Source: Bacteroidota bacterium
GTDB taxonomy: Bacteria; Bacteroidota; Bacteroidia; Bacteroidales; Lentimicrobiaceae
DNA: 64,000 nucleotides
Direction of reading: 5' to 3'
NCBI GenBank assembly: GCA_009773455.1
Contig: WSXU01000005.1
Location: 83,631 to 147,630, forward strand
Under the pieces are notes generated by a model. The model saw nothing but the letters and a program-made list of their open reading frames with translations, was not told where the DNA came from and ran no database searches. Position 1 is the stretch's first letter; every line of letters starts with the position of its first letter. The translations under genes were made by a program, and so were the position numbers. Below are positions 1 through 8,919 of the stretch, piece by piece.

Positions 1-2
1 TA

Positions 3-503
3 TTTGATGAAGAAAATGCCCTGATGGCTGCTGTTGATCAGGTGAAGAAAGAGGGCATCGAGATCAATGAGATCTACACCCCTTACCCGATGCATGAGGT
101 GTTGGAAGCGATGGGCAAAAAGACGAGGTTTACGTTTGCAGCTTTCCTTTACGGGTTTGCTGGCGCTTCGGGTGTGCTCGCCTTTTTATATTACACATCT
201 GTAATCGACTGGCCGATCAACTACGGTGGAAAACCAACCAACGCCTTCCCATCTTTCATTGTGGTGACCATTGTATTAACCATACTTACGGTTACCCTGG
301 CCAGCCTTTTTACCTTTTCGGCAAGGGCAGCAATTTATCCTGGCAAGTCATTTATACTGCCCGATAAAAGGTCGACCGACGATAAATTTGTGATTGTATT
401 TGATAAATCACTATTGAAAGGTGGTGCAGAAAAACTGAACGCATTGCTTTTGGAAAAAGGAGCAGTCGAAGTGTATGAAAAAGAGTTACATCCTCAAAAT
501 TAA
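3..503 (+). CDS. actD: ActD, alternative complex III membrane subunit (DUF3341), 5' end cut by window edge
   Basis: This is a subunit of alternative complex III, the quinol:electron-acceptor oxidoreductase that replaces cytochrome bc1 in many Bacteroidota. The reading frame is open to the window edge: codons before the first ATG at 24 give FDEENAL, which matches the usual ActD N-terminal region, so the true start lies upstream. The visible 166 codons have a soluble N-terminal part, two hydrophobic segments (about residues 45-65 and 85-105 of the visible protein) and a soluble C-terminal tail. actE follows 7 bases after the stop, which supports one operon. Confidence is high from the family pattern and the neighbours. 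Confidence 0.88.
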   Translation, partial: FDEENALMAAVDQVKKEGIEINEIYTPYPMHEVLEAMGKKTRFTFAAFLYGFAGASGVLAFLYYTSVIDWPINYGGKPTNAFPSFIVVTIVLTILTVTLASLFTFSARAAIYPGKSFILPDKRSTDDKFVIVFDKSLLKGGAEKLNALLLEKGAVEVYEKELHPQN

Positions 504-510
504 GCGGCAC

Positions 511-1089
511 ATGATAATCAAGAAATCAATAACAGCCCTCACAGCAGCACTGGGAATTCTGCTCCTTGGCTCCTCGTGCGACCGCACCCGAAACGATAAA
601 GGGTATGAGTATTTTCCGGATATGGTCCATTCATTAACTTATGAAACCTATGCTATAAACCCGGCTATGGGTGACAGCAGTGCAATGCGCCTTCCTGCAG
701 AAAATACCATTTCACGTGAAATGATACCCTATGCCTACCCGGCGACCATCGAAGGCAGAACACTGGCAGCAGCCGAACTGGTGAACCCCCTGGAAGCAAC
801 ACCCGAAAACCTGGCAAGAGGAAAGGAAATGTTTACCGTTTTCTGCCAGGGGTGTCATGGTGAACTTGGCAATGGTGATGGACACCTTTACACGAGCGGC
901 AGATTCTCCATCAAACCGGCTTCTCTGCTTTCCGAGAAGATGCTTGCTGCGCCTGAAGGTGATATTTACCATGTTATCAGTGTCGGATTCAATGTCATGG
1001 GTGCACACGGACACATGATCCGTCCGGCCGACCGCTGGAAAGTTGCCATGTATGTTAAGAAAGAACTGCAAAATAAAACCGTAAAATAA
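511..1089 (+). CDS. actE: ActE, mono-heme cytochrome c lipoprotein of alternative complex III
   Basis: This is the mono-heme cytochrome c subunit that passes electrons out of alternative complex III on the periplasmic side. I start it at 511, not at the in-frame ATG at 475, because the 511 start gives a clean lipoprotein signal with lipobox LGSSC (Cys23) and does not overlap actD. The heme-binding motif CQGCH is at residues 112-116, and a methionine-rich stretch (VGFNVMGAHGHM) near residues 160-170 can supply the sixth heme ligand. The protein is 192 residues. It sits between actD and actF, the usual order. Confidence 0.9.
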   Translation: MIIKKSITALTAALGILLLGSSCDRTRNDKGYEYFPDMVHSLTYETYAINPAMGDSSAMRLPAENTISREMIPYAYPATIEGRTLAAAELVNPLEATPENLARGKEMFTVFCQGCHGELGNGDGHLYTSGRFSIKPASLLSEKMLAAPEGDIYHVISVGFNVMGAHGHMIRPADRWKVAMYVKKELQNKTVK

Positions 1090-1099
1090 AGGAGCGGCA

Positions 1100-2263
1100 A
1101 TGGACACAAGAATTACATTTTCGAAACGCTTTCAATATGCAGCTATAGCCCTGATTATTCTGGGAGGTGCAGCTCTGGCTTACGGTTTTATTACTCAACC
1201 CGATCGGGCATGGGCTAACCTGCTGCTTAACAATTACTATTTTCTTTCATTGGCCATTGGCGCCAGTTTTTTCCTTGCGCTCCAGCACATTTCCCAATCG
1301 GGCTGGTCATCCATGTTCAAAAGGGTTCCGGAAGCAATGATGGCCTTTGTGCCCTATGCTGGTGTTATCATGCTGCTGCTCTATTTCGGCATGCATTCGA
1401 TTTATCACTGGAGTCATGAGGAAGCCCTGGCCAGCGACGCCATCATCCAGCACAAAGCACCTTATCTGAACATTCCATTCTTTTTCATCAGGATGATCCT
1501 GTTTTTCATGGCATGGATAGTGATGACCCGGTTGCTCCGGAAGGCTTCGCTGAATGAAGACAAAACAGGTGGGATGATCAACTTTGAAAGAAGTGAACTG
1601 TTATCGAAAATTCACATTTTTCTTCTGGCAATTACCTTCTCTTTTGCCACCTTCGACTGGATTATGTCGATCGATGTTCACTGGTTCAGCACCATCTTCT
1701 CACTCCGTAACTTTGTCGCCGCTTTCTATCACGGCACGGCAGTTATAGCCCTGATCGTTATCCTTCTTCACCAGAAAGGATATTTCCCGGCCCTTAACAA
1801 GAGTCACCTCCTTGATTTCTCAAGGTATATTTTTATGCTCAGCATAGTCTGGGGTTACTTTACCTTCTCACAGTTTATGCTTATATGGTATGCCAATATC
1901 CCTGAAGAAACCTCTTATTTTGCCGAACGGTGGCACAGTGGATTCAAAGTTATTTTCTATGTTAACTTTTTTATCAACTGGTTCCTGCCGTTTACCCTGA
2001 TGCTTTCGCAGGTCACGAATAAAAACATTCATGTTGTGAAAGCACTGGCCATTGTTTTGCTAGCCGGACAGTACATCGATCTTTACGAACAAATTTTCCC
2101 GACCATCCTGCATGCCCCTGTGTTTGGTCTGATCGAAATAGGAACGTTTGCCGGATTTACGGGATTGTTCGTGTTTGTTTTTGGCAAAGCCCTGGCAAGT
2201 GCTGATCTGATTCCAAAAAATCATCCGTACCTGCAGGAAAGCTTACATCATCATCTGCATTGA
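1100..2263 (+). CDS. actF: ActF, polytopic quinol-oxidising subunit of alternative complex III
   Basis: This 387-residue polytopic membrane protein is the NrfD/PsrC-like integral subunit that closes the act operon and is thought to take part in quinol oxidation and proton movement. Hydrophobic segments run along nearly the whole length, with a histidine-rich C-terminus ending in HHHLH. A purine-rich GGAG lies just before the ATG. The next gene, encoding a SCO protein, begins within about 40 bases, so complex III and the oxidase are probably co-transcribed. Confidence 0.88.
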   Translation: MDTRITFSKRFQYAAIALIILGGAALAYGFITQPDRAWANLLLNNYYFLSLAIGASFFLALQHISQSGWSSMFKRVPEAMMAFVPYAGVIMLLLYFGMHSIYHWSHEEALASDAIIQHKAPYLNIPFFFIRMILFFMAWIVMTRLLRKASLNEDKTGGMINFERSELLSKIHIFLLAITFSFATFDWIMSIDVHWFSTIFSLRNFVAAFYHGTAVIALIVILLHQKGYFPALNKSHLLDFSRYIFMLSIVWGYFTFSQFMLIWYANIPEETSYFAERWHSGFKVIFYVNFFINWFLPFTLMLSQVTNKNIHVVKALAIVLLAGQYIDLYEQIFPTILHAPVFGLIEIGTFAGFTGLFVFVFGKALASADLIPKNHPYLQESLHHHLH

Positions 2264-2301
2264 TTTCAATACCAAACCACAAAATCAATAAATCAACCAC
2301 C

Positions 2302-3102
2302 ATGAAAATCAGTATAGCGGTTCTGGTACTATCATCAGTCGTCTCCATGAATCTCACGGGGCAGGTACCTGCTACCAAAGATATCAGTACGCCGCAAACT
2401 GAAATAGGTATTGATGAGCATCTGGATGAATATCTGCCCGATGATCTGACATTTATCGGTACCGACAATAAGCCCTATAACCTGAAGCAGCTGATCAACA
2501 AACCTACGGTTCTGATGTTTGTTTACTACCGTTGTCCTGGGATCTGCAGTCCGCTGATGACCAATGTCGCTGATATCATCAGCAAGACAGATCTGGTTCT
2601 CGGGAAGGATTTTCAGGTGATTACAATCAGCTTTGACAAGCGCGAAGGCACTGACCTGGCGGTGAAAAAGCGAGTCAACTATCTCAACCTGATAAAAAAA
2701 CAGGTTGATGAAACCGGCTGGAATTTTTATACCGGTGACAGCCTGAACATTACAAGGGCAACCAATGCGGTTGGTTTCAGATTCAAGAAAACAGGAAACG
2801 ACTTTCTCCATTCCGCAACCCTGATGATGATCAGCCCGGACGGAAAGATTACCCGTTACCTGCAGGGAACCTATTTCCTGCCTTTTGAGTTTAAAATGGC
2901 AGTGATAGAAGCCTCCGAAGGGAAAAGTGGGCCCACCATTTTCAGGATACTTCAGTTTTGTTATTCATACGATCCTGCAGGACAGCAATATGTGCTGAAC
3001 ATAACAAAAATGGCGGGGACAATAATTCTTGGATTCGGAGCAATCATATTCCTTTTCCTTGTGTTTAAACCACGTAAAAAGATAATATCAAACAAAGAAT
3101 AA
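2302..3102 (+). CDS. SCO1/SenC family copper chaperone for the CuA site
   Basis: SCO proteins deliver copper to, or reduce, the CuA cysteines of oxidase subunit II. The thioredoxin-like domain carries the copper-binding CPGIC motif near residues 78-82, and the distal histidine is in the HSATLMM segment near residue 170. I prefer the ATG at 2302 over the one at 2260 because it puts a signal sequence (MKISIAVLVLSSVVSM) at the N-terminus and avoids overlap with actF. An additional C-terminal membrane helix (about residues 235-255) ends in basic residues, so the protein is probably anchored with the copper domain in the periplasm. It lies directly before the oxidase genes. Confidence 0.88.
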   Translation: MKISIAVLVLSSVVSMNLTGQVPATKDISTPQTEIGIDEHLDEYLPDDLTFIGTDNKPYNLKQLINKPTVLMFVYYRCPGICSPLMTNVADIISKTDLVLGKDFQVITISFDKREGTDLAVKKRVNYLNLIKKQVDETGWNFYTGDSLNITRATNAVGFRFKKTGNDFLHSATLMMISPDGKITRYLQGTYFLPFEFKMAVIEASEGKSGPTIFRILQFCYSYDPAGQQYVLNITKMAGTIILGFGAIIFLFLVFKPRKKIISNKE

Positions 3103-3106
3103 TCAA

Positions 3107-4717
3107 ATGACAGAACACACAGAACACAAGCACGAACCCAACTATCTGGAATACAGGGGTAAATATACCGGGCTTATGGGATGGCTGACTTCAACCGACC
3201 ATAAGCGCATTGGGCTCATGTATTTTTACGCCATGATGACATTTTTCCTCTCTGGTGTGGTTATGGGCTTACTGATGAAACTTGAACTGATTGCCCCCGG
3301 TGAACAGCTTATGGGTGCTCAGGCCTATAACGGGCTTTTCACCGTGCATGGACTTACAATGATTTTCCTGTTTGTTATTCCCGGGGTAGCGGCTGTTTTT
3401 GGTAACCTCTTTATGCCGATCATGATCGGTGCTAAGGATGTATCATTTCCGAGGCTCAATCTGTTCAGCTGGTACCTTTATATGATCGGAGCTGTAATCG
3501 TTCTCTCTTCGCAATTTATGGGCGACGGCCCTCCCGATACAGGCTGGACCTTTTATGCACCCTACAGTTTAAAAACGCAGACCAATGTAGTGGCTGCAGT
3601 AACCGGAGCCTTTATTCTCGGATTTTCATCGATACTTACCGGGCTTAACTTCATAGTAACCATGCACCGCCTCAGGGCGCCGGGTATGGGTTGGATGCGA
3701 ATGCCCCTGTTTTGCTGGACACTTTATGGCACCGGCTGGATTCAGTTACTGGCTACCCCGGTTGTAGGTATTACTTTCCTCATGGTGATCGCAGAGCGCA
3801 TGCTTGGAATCGGATTCTTTGATCCGGCCATTGGTGGCGATCCTATTCTCTACCAGCACCTCTTCTGGATCTACTCCCACCCGGCTGTATACATCATGAT
3901 ATTACCTGCCATGGGTGCCATCACTGAAATAGTCATCACTTTTTCCCGTAAGACAGTCTTTGGTTACAGCGCCATGGTAATTTCCAGTATGGCCATTGCC
4001 TTTGTAGGTTATTTCGTATGGGGTCACCACATGTACACCTCAGGAATGAGTACCACAGCACGCTGGGTATTCTCCTTTATTACCTTTCTGGTAGCAATTC
4101 CATCTGCAATCAAGGTTTTCAACTGGACTGCCACGCTTTACAAGGGGTCGATCAATATGCAGACACCTTTCTTCTGGGCCATGGGGTTCATCTTTGTTTT
4201 CATGATCGGTGGTTTTTCAGGCCTTGTGCTTGGCTCACTCGCGACAGACATTCATGTGCACGATACCGCTTTTGTGGTTGCTCATTTCCACTATATTGTG
4301 TTTGGCGGAACCGGGTTTGCCTTCTTCGCCGCTCTTCATTACTGGTATCCGAAAATATACGGTAAAATCTATAATGGTAAAATTGCCAACCTGGGGCTGG
4401 TTATTTTCTTTATCGGATTCAACACCCTTTATTTCCCTATGTTTATACTCGGCATAATGGGGATGCCACGCCGTTACTACGATTATCTTGAGCAATTCCA
4501 CTCTTTGAATATCGTCTCTACGATAGGGTCATGGGTGATGGCAACCGGTCTTATCATTGTGATCGTAAACCTGTTGAGGGCACGTAAAGGCTCAGGCAAG
4601 GAAATAGACAACCCATGGGATGGAAGAACCCTTGAGTGGCAGATTTCTTCTCCTCCGATCCTTGAAAACTTTGAAGAAATTCCGGTCGTTGACCATGAAC
4701 CATACGATTACAAATAA
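3107..4717 (+). CDS. ctaD: Cytochrome c oxidase subunit I, A2-type caa3 oxidase
   Basis: This is the catalytic subunit of a heme-copper oxidase that reduces oxygen to water and pumps protons. The low-spin heme ligands are His81 (TVHGLTM) and His395. The high-spin heme ligand is His393 (AHFHYIVFGG). The CuB ligands are His258, cross-linked to Tyr262 in the YSHPAVY motif, and His307-His308 (WGHHMYTSG). The YSHP form, without the GHPE glutamate, is the established signature of type A2 oxidases such as the Thermus caa3 enzyme. At 536 residues with about twelve helices the length is normal. Subunits III, IV and II follow within a few bases. Confidence 0.96.
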   Translation: MTEHTEHKHEPNYLEYRGKYTGLMGWLTSTDHKRIGLMYFYAMMTFFLSGVVMGLLMKLELIAPGEQLMGAQAYNGLFTVHGLTMIFLFVIPGVAAVFGNLFMPIMIGAKDVSFPRLNLFSWYLYMIGAVIVLSSQFMGDGPPDTGWTFYAPYSLKTQTNVVAAVTGAFILGFSSILTGLNFIVTMHRLRAPGMGWMRMPLFCWTLYGTGWIQLLATPVVGITFLMVIAERMLGIGFFDPAIGGDPILYQHLFWIYSHPAVYIMILPAMGAITEIVITFSRKTVFGYSAMVISSMAIAFVGYFVWGHHMYTSGMSTTARWVFSFITFLVAIPSAIKVFNWTATLYKGSINMQTPFFWAMGFIFVFMIGGFSGLVLGSLATDIHVHDTAFVVAHFHYIVFGGTGFAFFAALHYWYPKIYGKIYNGKIANLGLVIFFIGFNTLYFPMFILGIMGMPRRYYDYLEQFHSLNIVSTIGSWVMATGLIIVIVNLLRARKGSGKEIDNPWDGRTLEWQISSPPILENFEEIPVVDHEPYDYK

Positions 4718-4728
4718 ACAACCTAAGC

Positions 4729-5349
4729 ATGGAAACAACTGCAACCCATCACGCAGATATGCACCGCGACGACGATGCCTCGAAAATAGGCATGTGGCTG
4801 TTTATCTTCACTGAGATTCTGCTCTTCGGGGGACTCTTCATCGTATATTCTGTTTACCGGTTCAGGAATCCGGTAGCTTTTCATATCGCCCATCAGGAGC
4901 TCAGCATCACGATGGGTCTGATCAATACCATCATTCTTCTGATCAGCAGTGCCACTGTTGCCATCTCAATTTCTGCCATACAAAAAAAAGACAGGAAGAT
5001 GAGCATGATGATGCTGGGTATGACCTTGTTGTTTGCCCTTATATTCCTGGTTAACAAATACTTTGAATGGGGCGCAAAATTTGAGCATGGCATGTATCCA
5101 GGTTCAGACCTTATGACAATGCTAAGTCACGGCGATATGCTGTTTTTCAGCCTGTATTTCTTCATGACCGGGTTACATGCGGTACATATCATCGTTGGCA
5201 TGGTACTGTTGTCTGTTTCCCTGTTTAAAGTAAGGAACGGAGCCATCCACAGCACCCGTTTTGTACTGCTCGAAAACAGTGGTCTTTACTGGCACCTGGT
5301 CGACCTGATCTGGATTTTCCTGTTCCCTTTGTTCTATCTCATCCATTAA
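4729..5349 (+). CDS. ctaE: Cytochrome c oxidase subunit III
   Basis: Subunit III of the caa3-type oxidase stabilises the catalytic core and its proton uptake. The 206-residue protein has a short hydrophilic N-terminus rich in His and Asp, then five hydrophobic segments. It carries the family patterns LFIFTEILLFGGLF near the start and HLVDLIWIFLFPLFYL at the C-terminus. It begins 11 bases after ctaD and is followed 12 bases later by subunit IV. This five-helix form is common in A2-type oxidases of Bacteroidota. Confidence 0.93.
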   Translation: METTATHHADMHRDDDASKIGMWLFIFTEILLFGGLFIVYSVYRFRNPVAFHIAHQELSITMGLINTIILLISSATVAISISAIQKKDRKMSMMMLGMTLLFALIFLVNKYFEWGAKFEHGMYPGSDLMTMLSHGDMLFFSLYFFMTGLHAVHIIVGMVLLSVSLFKVRNGAIHSTRFVLLENSGLYWHLVDLIWIFLFPLFYLIH

Positions 5350-5361
5350 CCACCAGCCGTT

Positions 5362-5649
5362 ATGAGCAAAGATAATCACCACCACATCGTCGAATATAAG
5401 AACCACATCCTGGTTCTCTTTCTACTCATTGCGCTGACTGTTATTACAGTTGCCATTACCAGTGTTGAACTCGGGCCTTACAATACAGCCGCTGCCATGG
5501 TCATTGCGTCCATCAAGGCAGCCATTGTGCTGATGTACTTTATGCACCTCAGATTCGACCAGAAAATATACCGTTTCATGGCCACCATTGTAATACTCAT
5601 CTTCTTCGCAGTGATAATTGTAACCTTTTTCGATTACTTATACAGATAA
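5362..5649 (+). CDS. ctaF: Cytochrome c oxidase subunit IV (caa3-type small subunit)
   Basis: This 95-residue protein is the small prokaryotic subunit IV of caa3/CtaF type. It has a histidine-rich cytoplasmic N-terminus (DNHHHIVEYKNH) followed by three hydrophobic helices. The middle helix carries the family-typical segment KAAIVLMYFMHLRFD. It lies between subunit III and subunit II with very short spacing, which fixes its assignment. The subunit has no redox centre and is generally thought to help assemble the complex. Confidence 0.88.
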   Translation: MSKDNHHHIVEYKNHILVLFLLIALTVITVAITSVELGPYNTAAAMVIASIKAAIVLMYFMHLRFDQKIYRFMATIVILIFFAVIIVTFFDYLYR

Positions 5650-5655
5650 AACGAT

Positions 5656-6591
5656 ATGTATTCAGGAGCTTCAAATTTTGTAACAACAACCGATACAGCC
5701 TTCTTCTTCATCATCGGCGTTTCGGTGCTTTTCCTGATCGGAATAACCGGAACTCTGCTCTGGTTTATGTACCGTTACAACGAGAAACGCAATCCGGTCG
5801 CTACACAGATACATGGCAGCAACACCCTTGAAATTATCTGGACAGTAATACCAACAATCCTGGTAATCATTATGTTCTTCTATGGTTGGGCAGGATACTC
5901 CCCGATGAAAAATGCGCCGAAAGATGCCATGAAAATCAAAGCCACAGCCCGGATGTGGTCATGGAGCTTTGAGTATGAAAACGGAATAAAAACCGATACG
6001 CTTTATGTACCGGTAGATAAACCCATTTCACTCAATCTTATTTCACTGGATGTGATCCACAGTTTTTATATTCCTGCATTCAGGATAAAAGAAGACATGG
6101 TTCCCGGAAGGGGAAACAAAATCTGGTTTATTGCCCAGGAAGAAGGATCCTATGAGCTGTTCTGCACCGAATATTGCGGATTATCTCATTCCTATATGTT
6201 CACAGAAGTGAAAGCCATGCCACAGAAGGATTTCGATGCATGGTACCTTAAGATGTCGGATACCACAAGAAAAACGGTGGCAGTTGCTGATCCGGTAGCC
6301 GAAGGTAAAAGGCTGATGGAGAAAAACGGATGCATAGTATGCCATTCGTCAGATGGAACCAAGATTATCGGCCCTTCCTACAAGGGAGTCTATGGTCATA
6401 AAATAACTGTTATCACAGATGGCAAGGAACGTGAAGTGATAGCCGACGATGAATACATCAAACGGTCGATCTATGAGCCAGAAGCTGACATTGTCAAGGG
6501 ATTTGTCAAAGGTCAGATGGTTTCATACAAAACAATCCTGAGTGATCAGGATGTGGCCAACATCATTGAATACCTAAAAACGCTGAAATGA
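5656..6591 (+). CDS. ctaC: Cytochrome c oxidase subunit II with CuA centre and fused cytochrome c domain
   Basis: Subunit II receives electrons from the upstream carrier and passes them to subunit I. Two N-terminal helices (about residues 15-38 and 58-78) precede the cupredoxin domain. The CuA ligands visible are His135, Cys170, Cys174, His178 and Met181 in the CTEYCGLSHSYM segment. A C-terminal cytochrome c domain with CIVCH at 226-230 makes this a caa3-type subunit. It is 311 residues, and the downstream heme O synthase gene overlaps its stop codon by four bases (ATGA), which implies translational coupling. Confidence 0.95.
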   Translation: MYSGASNFVTTTDTAFFFIIGVSVLFLIGITGTLLWFMYRYNEKRNPVATQIHGSNTLEIIWTVIPTILVIIMFFYGWAGYSPMKNAPKDAMKIKATARMWSWSFEYENGIKTDTLYVPVDKPISLNLISLDVIHSFYIPAFRIKEDMVPGRGNKIWFIAQEEGSYELFCTEYCGLSHSYMFTEVKAMPQKDFDAWYLKMSDTTRKTVAVADPVAEGKRLMEKNGCIVCHSSDGTKIIGPSYKGVYGHKITVITDGKEREVIADDEYIKRSIYEPEADIVKGFVKGQMVSYKTILSDQDVANIIEYLKTLK

Positions 6592-7460
6592 AAACCAGTT
6601 TTAAAAAACTGGTAAAGGCTTATTCCTGGCTTGGCAAATTCAGCATCTCCCTTCCTGTTGGTTTAACAACATTTACCGGTTATCTGCTAGGTAACAGGGG
6701 GTTTGATTTTGGTGCTATTTTTCCGGTTGCCGGAGTTTTTTTGCTGGCATCAGCTGCCTCTGCATTAAATCAGGTTCAGGAATTCAAGGTAGACCTTAAA
6801 ATGCCCCGCACCCGAAACAGGCCTATCCCTTCCGGGAAGATCAGTATGGCCGGGGCCTGGATTTTCATTCTGACCTTTTCCGTATCAGGATTATTCATCT
6901 TGTATCATTACAGCGGATTAATGGCATTTCTGCTGGGTGTAGTTAATTTTATCTGGTATAATGGTATCTATACACCGCTGAAACGCACTACAGCCTTTGC
7001 TGTTGTGCCGGGATCGATTGTAGGTGCATTACCACCATTAATCGGATGGGTGGCTGCAGGCGGCACTATATCCGATCCTGTAGCCATTGCCCTCGGGTTC
7101 TTTTTCTTTATCGGCCAGATACCCCATTTCTGGCTGCTGCTGCTCCGGTTCGGGCATGAATATGAAATGGCAGGATTGCAGTCACTCACTACACGGCTTA
7201 ACAACATCCAGATCCGGCGCCTGACTTTTGTATGGATTGCCGCTACGGCTGCCGTTGCTTTTATGCTGCCGGGTTTCTATCGCTTTAACCACAATGCCAT
7301 CATTTATATCCTGTGGGCCCTGTCTGTTCTGATGGTGATAAAATTTACCGGATTAATCAAACCATCGAAAGAGGATGTAGAGTTCAGAACATCCTTTATC
7401 CTGATCAATGTATATTACTTCTTTGTGATGGTGCTTATGTGCCTTGATGTGATTCTCTGA
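6588..7460 (+). CDS. cyoE: Protoheme IX farnesyltransferase (heme O synthase)
   Basis: This UbiA-superfamily prenyltransferase adds a farnesyl group to heme B to make heme O, the precursor of the heme A used by the oxidase encoded just upstream. The polyprenyl-diphosphate motif is visible as a run containing NQ, VDLKM and RTRNRPIPSG (about residues 62-85), close to the classic NxxxDxxMxRTxxRP pattern. There are about nine hydrophobic segments in 290 residues. The ATG overlaps the ctaC stop. It is the last gene of the plus-strand operon, and convergent genes follow. No heme A synthase (ctaA) is in view. Confidence 0.92.
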   Translation: MKTSFKKLVKAYSWLGKFSISLPVGLTTFTGYLLGNRGFDFGAIFPVAGVFLLASAASALNQVQEFKVDLKMPRTRNRPIPSGKISMAGAWIFILTFSVSGLFILYHYSGLMAFLLGVVNFIWYNGIYTPLKRTTAFAVVPGSIVGALPPLIGWVAAGGTISDPVAIALGFFFFIGQIPHFWLLLLRFGHEYEMAGLQSLTTRLNNIQIRRLTFVWIAATAAVAFMLPGFYRFNHNAIIYILWALSVLMVIKFTGLIKPSKEDVEFRTSFILINVYYFFVMVLMCLDVIL

Positions 7461-7524
7461 TCACAGAAAATCCGGGTTATCTAATTTACAGCTTTATTCC
7501 ATCAGGTTATGATGAGGTTCTGAT

Positions 7525-8169
7525 TCAGTTAATCCGGAACCTCCCGTTGCTTAAAATGATGGTATCGGTTTTGTCACCTTTCCTGGTATTGTCGTGCTCG
7601 TGAGGGCCGCCATTGGCAAACATTCCACCCCCTGATTTGGTAACAATCTTTTTCTCCAGATTCCCCCTGATTCCGGACCCGGACATAGTTGCCATTGCAC
7701 GTTTTTCATAATATACGCCCCTTAGTGTGGCCTCAAAACTGCCTTCGACCGAAGCACCGGAAACTTTCTCAATCGTAAGGGTTCCGGACAAGGATTCACC
7801 ATCATGAAAAGCATGTCCCAGACCTTTTGTCTCTTCAGTATAATCAACGAGAACCCATACCCTGTCAAGGTTGGCTTTTACTTTTGCATCCGATTCCATA
7901 TCATCTTCGCTAATGATCGGATAGGTGCCGGGTTTCAGGCTGTCGGTAAAATAATAGAGGCGGATCCAGACCTGAATATCCGGGCTCACCTGAAATGCAC
8001 CCAAAGCAAGGTACTCAAAGCCGGTAACCGGAATTTTCATCCTTTTGGCTTCAGCTTTCCACTCTTTCCCATCTACTTTACATGAGATGTAATTGGGATA
8101 ATCCTGGGCATGGAGCATACTTCCCATACCAGAAATGATTATAAACGCAATGATCGCCAGATTTTTCAT
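7525..8169 (-). CDS. Secreted protein of unknown function
   Basis: I do not recognise this 214-residue protein with confidence. It has a signal peptide (residues 1-22, ending LHAQ) and then a mostly beta-type sequence opening with YISCKVDGKEWKA. That opening resembles DUF6252-like periplasmic proteins of Bacteroidota, but the match is by pattern only. A Gly-rich linker and a C-terminal stretch with HEHD could bind metal. It is the last minus-strand gene of the cbb3 region, about 200 bases beyond the cytochrome c gene and beyond a terminator, so it is probably its own transcription unit. Confidence 0.6.
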   Translation of the reverse strand: MKNLAIIAFIIISGMGSMLHAQDYPNYISCKVDGKEWKAEAKRMKIPVTGFEYLALGAFQVSPDIQVWIRLYYFTDSLKPGTYPIISEDDMESDAKVKANLDRVWVLVDYTEETKGLGHAFHDGESLSGTLTIEKVSGASVEGSFEATLRGVYYEKRAMATMSGSGIRGNLEKKIVTKSGGGMFANGGPHEHDNTRKGDKTDTIILSNGRFRIN

Positions 8170-8344
8170 GGATTGATTATTTATAGGTTTATAAATACTT
8201 TATCAAAAAACACGCTTCCTTCAGACCGGATTCCGGAGAGTACTCAAAAACTACCCTAAGGTAGACAATATTCGTGAATACGGAAAATGACCGGTAATAA
8301 AAGAGCTGTATATTATTTTAAACACAACGCTTCTTTAATGGCAT

Positions 8345-8372
8345 AAAAAAAGGAGCCGAAGCTCCTTTTTTT
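8345..8372 (-). terminator. Bidirectional rho-independent terminator
   Basis: A perfect 12-bp stem (AAAAAAAGGAGC with its complement) closes a CGAA tetraloop and is bordered by A and T runs, so it can end transcription in either direction. It lies 15 bases beyond the stop of the cytochrome c lipoprotein gene at 8387. Confidence 0.85.
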
Positions 8373-8386
8373 GATTTCAGCATATA

Positions 8387-8857
8387 CTACCTCGGATCAA
8401 TTGGAACATTTTTAACCTCTTCAACCGTGATGAAACCACCTTTGTTGCCAAAGTTATTCAATACATAATTAATAGCAGCAACAGCTTCTTCATGGGTACC
8501 AACCTGAGGAGGCATCGGAGCAGGATATTTCACCGTTTTATTGGCAACCACTTTTAATGAACCATTCAACACCTGGGTAACAGCAAGTACTTTTTGGTTG
8601 AGTAGGAAATCAGATCCCACCAGTGTCGGGAATACATTCGGTATTCCCTGTCCGTTGGCCTGATGGCAAACAATACATTTTTCCTTAAAAATCTTTTCGC
8701 CAAGGGCCATTTGTTCAGCACTAGGGCCAGCTGCTGCGGGTTCTTCGGTAACCTGGGTATCAGTACTTCCGGTTTTGTTGCCGCCGCCGCATGATGTCAT
8801 CATGGCAATCCCAATCATTGAGGCAAAAGTCAATACAATGTAATTTCTGGTTTTCAT
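8387..8857 (-). CDS. Mono-heme cytochrome c lipoprotein
   Basis: This small periplasmic, membrane-anchored cytochrome c is a likely electron carrier between complex III and an oxidase. The lipobox TSC places the lipidated cysteine at residue 23, followed by an acidic/proline linker. The heme motif CIVCH is at 61-65, and a methionine in the YPAPMPPQ segment near residue 118 is a plausible axial ligand. The 156-residue protein matches class I cytochromes. It has its own promoter-like element and terminator at the end of the cbb3 cluster, so it could serve cbb3, caa3 or both. Confidence 0.88.
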   Translation of the reverse strand: MKTRNYIVLTFASMIGIAMMTSCGGGNKTGSTDTQVTEEPAAAGPSAEQMALGEKIFKEKCIVCHQANGQGIPNVFPTLVGSDFLLNQKVLAVTQVLNGSLKVVANKTVKYPAPMPPQVGTHEEAVAAINYVLNNFGNKGGFITVEEVKNVPIDPR

Positions 8858-8877
8858 AATTCAGTTTTTAGTTGAGG

Positions 8878-8885
8878 CAAAATTA
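8878..8885 (-). promoter_or_regulatory. Candidate -7 element (TAnnTTTG) for the cytochrome c gene
   Basis: The minus strand reads TAATTTTG, an exact match to the Bacteroidota -7 consensus, 21 bases upstream of the start codon at 8857. No clear -33 TTTG was seen. Confidence 0.45.
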
Positions 8886-8919
8886 TTAATAATCATTTTA
8901 AATTATCCTTAAATCCGGA

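Noticed and set aside
3107..4717. Several 80-115-codon frames inside ctaD on both strands
   Set aside because: They lie entirely within a well-supported oxidase gene and show no conserved family.
8170..8344. Possible tRNA or small RNA before the terminator
   Set aside because: No cloverleaf or conserved tRNA bases, and no promoter-like element, were found.
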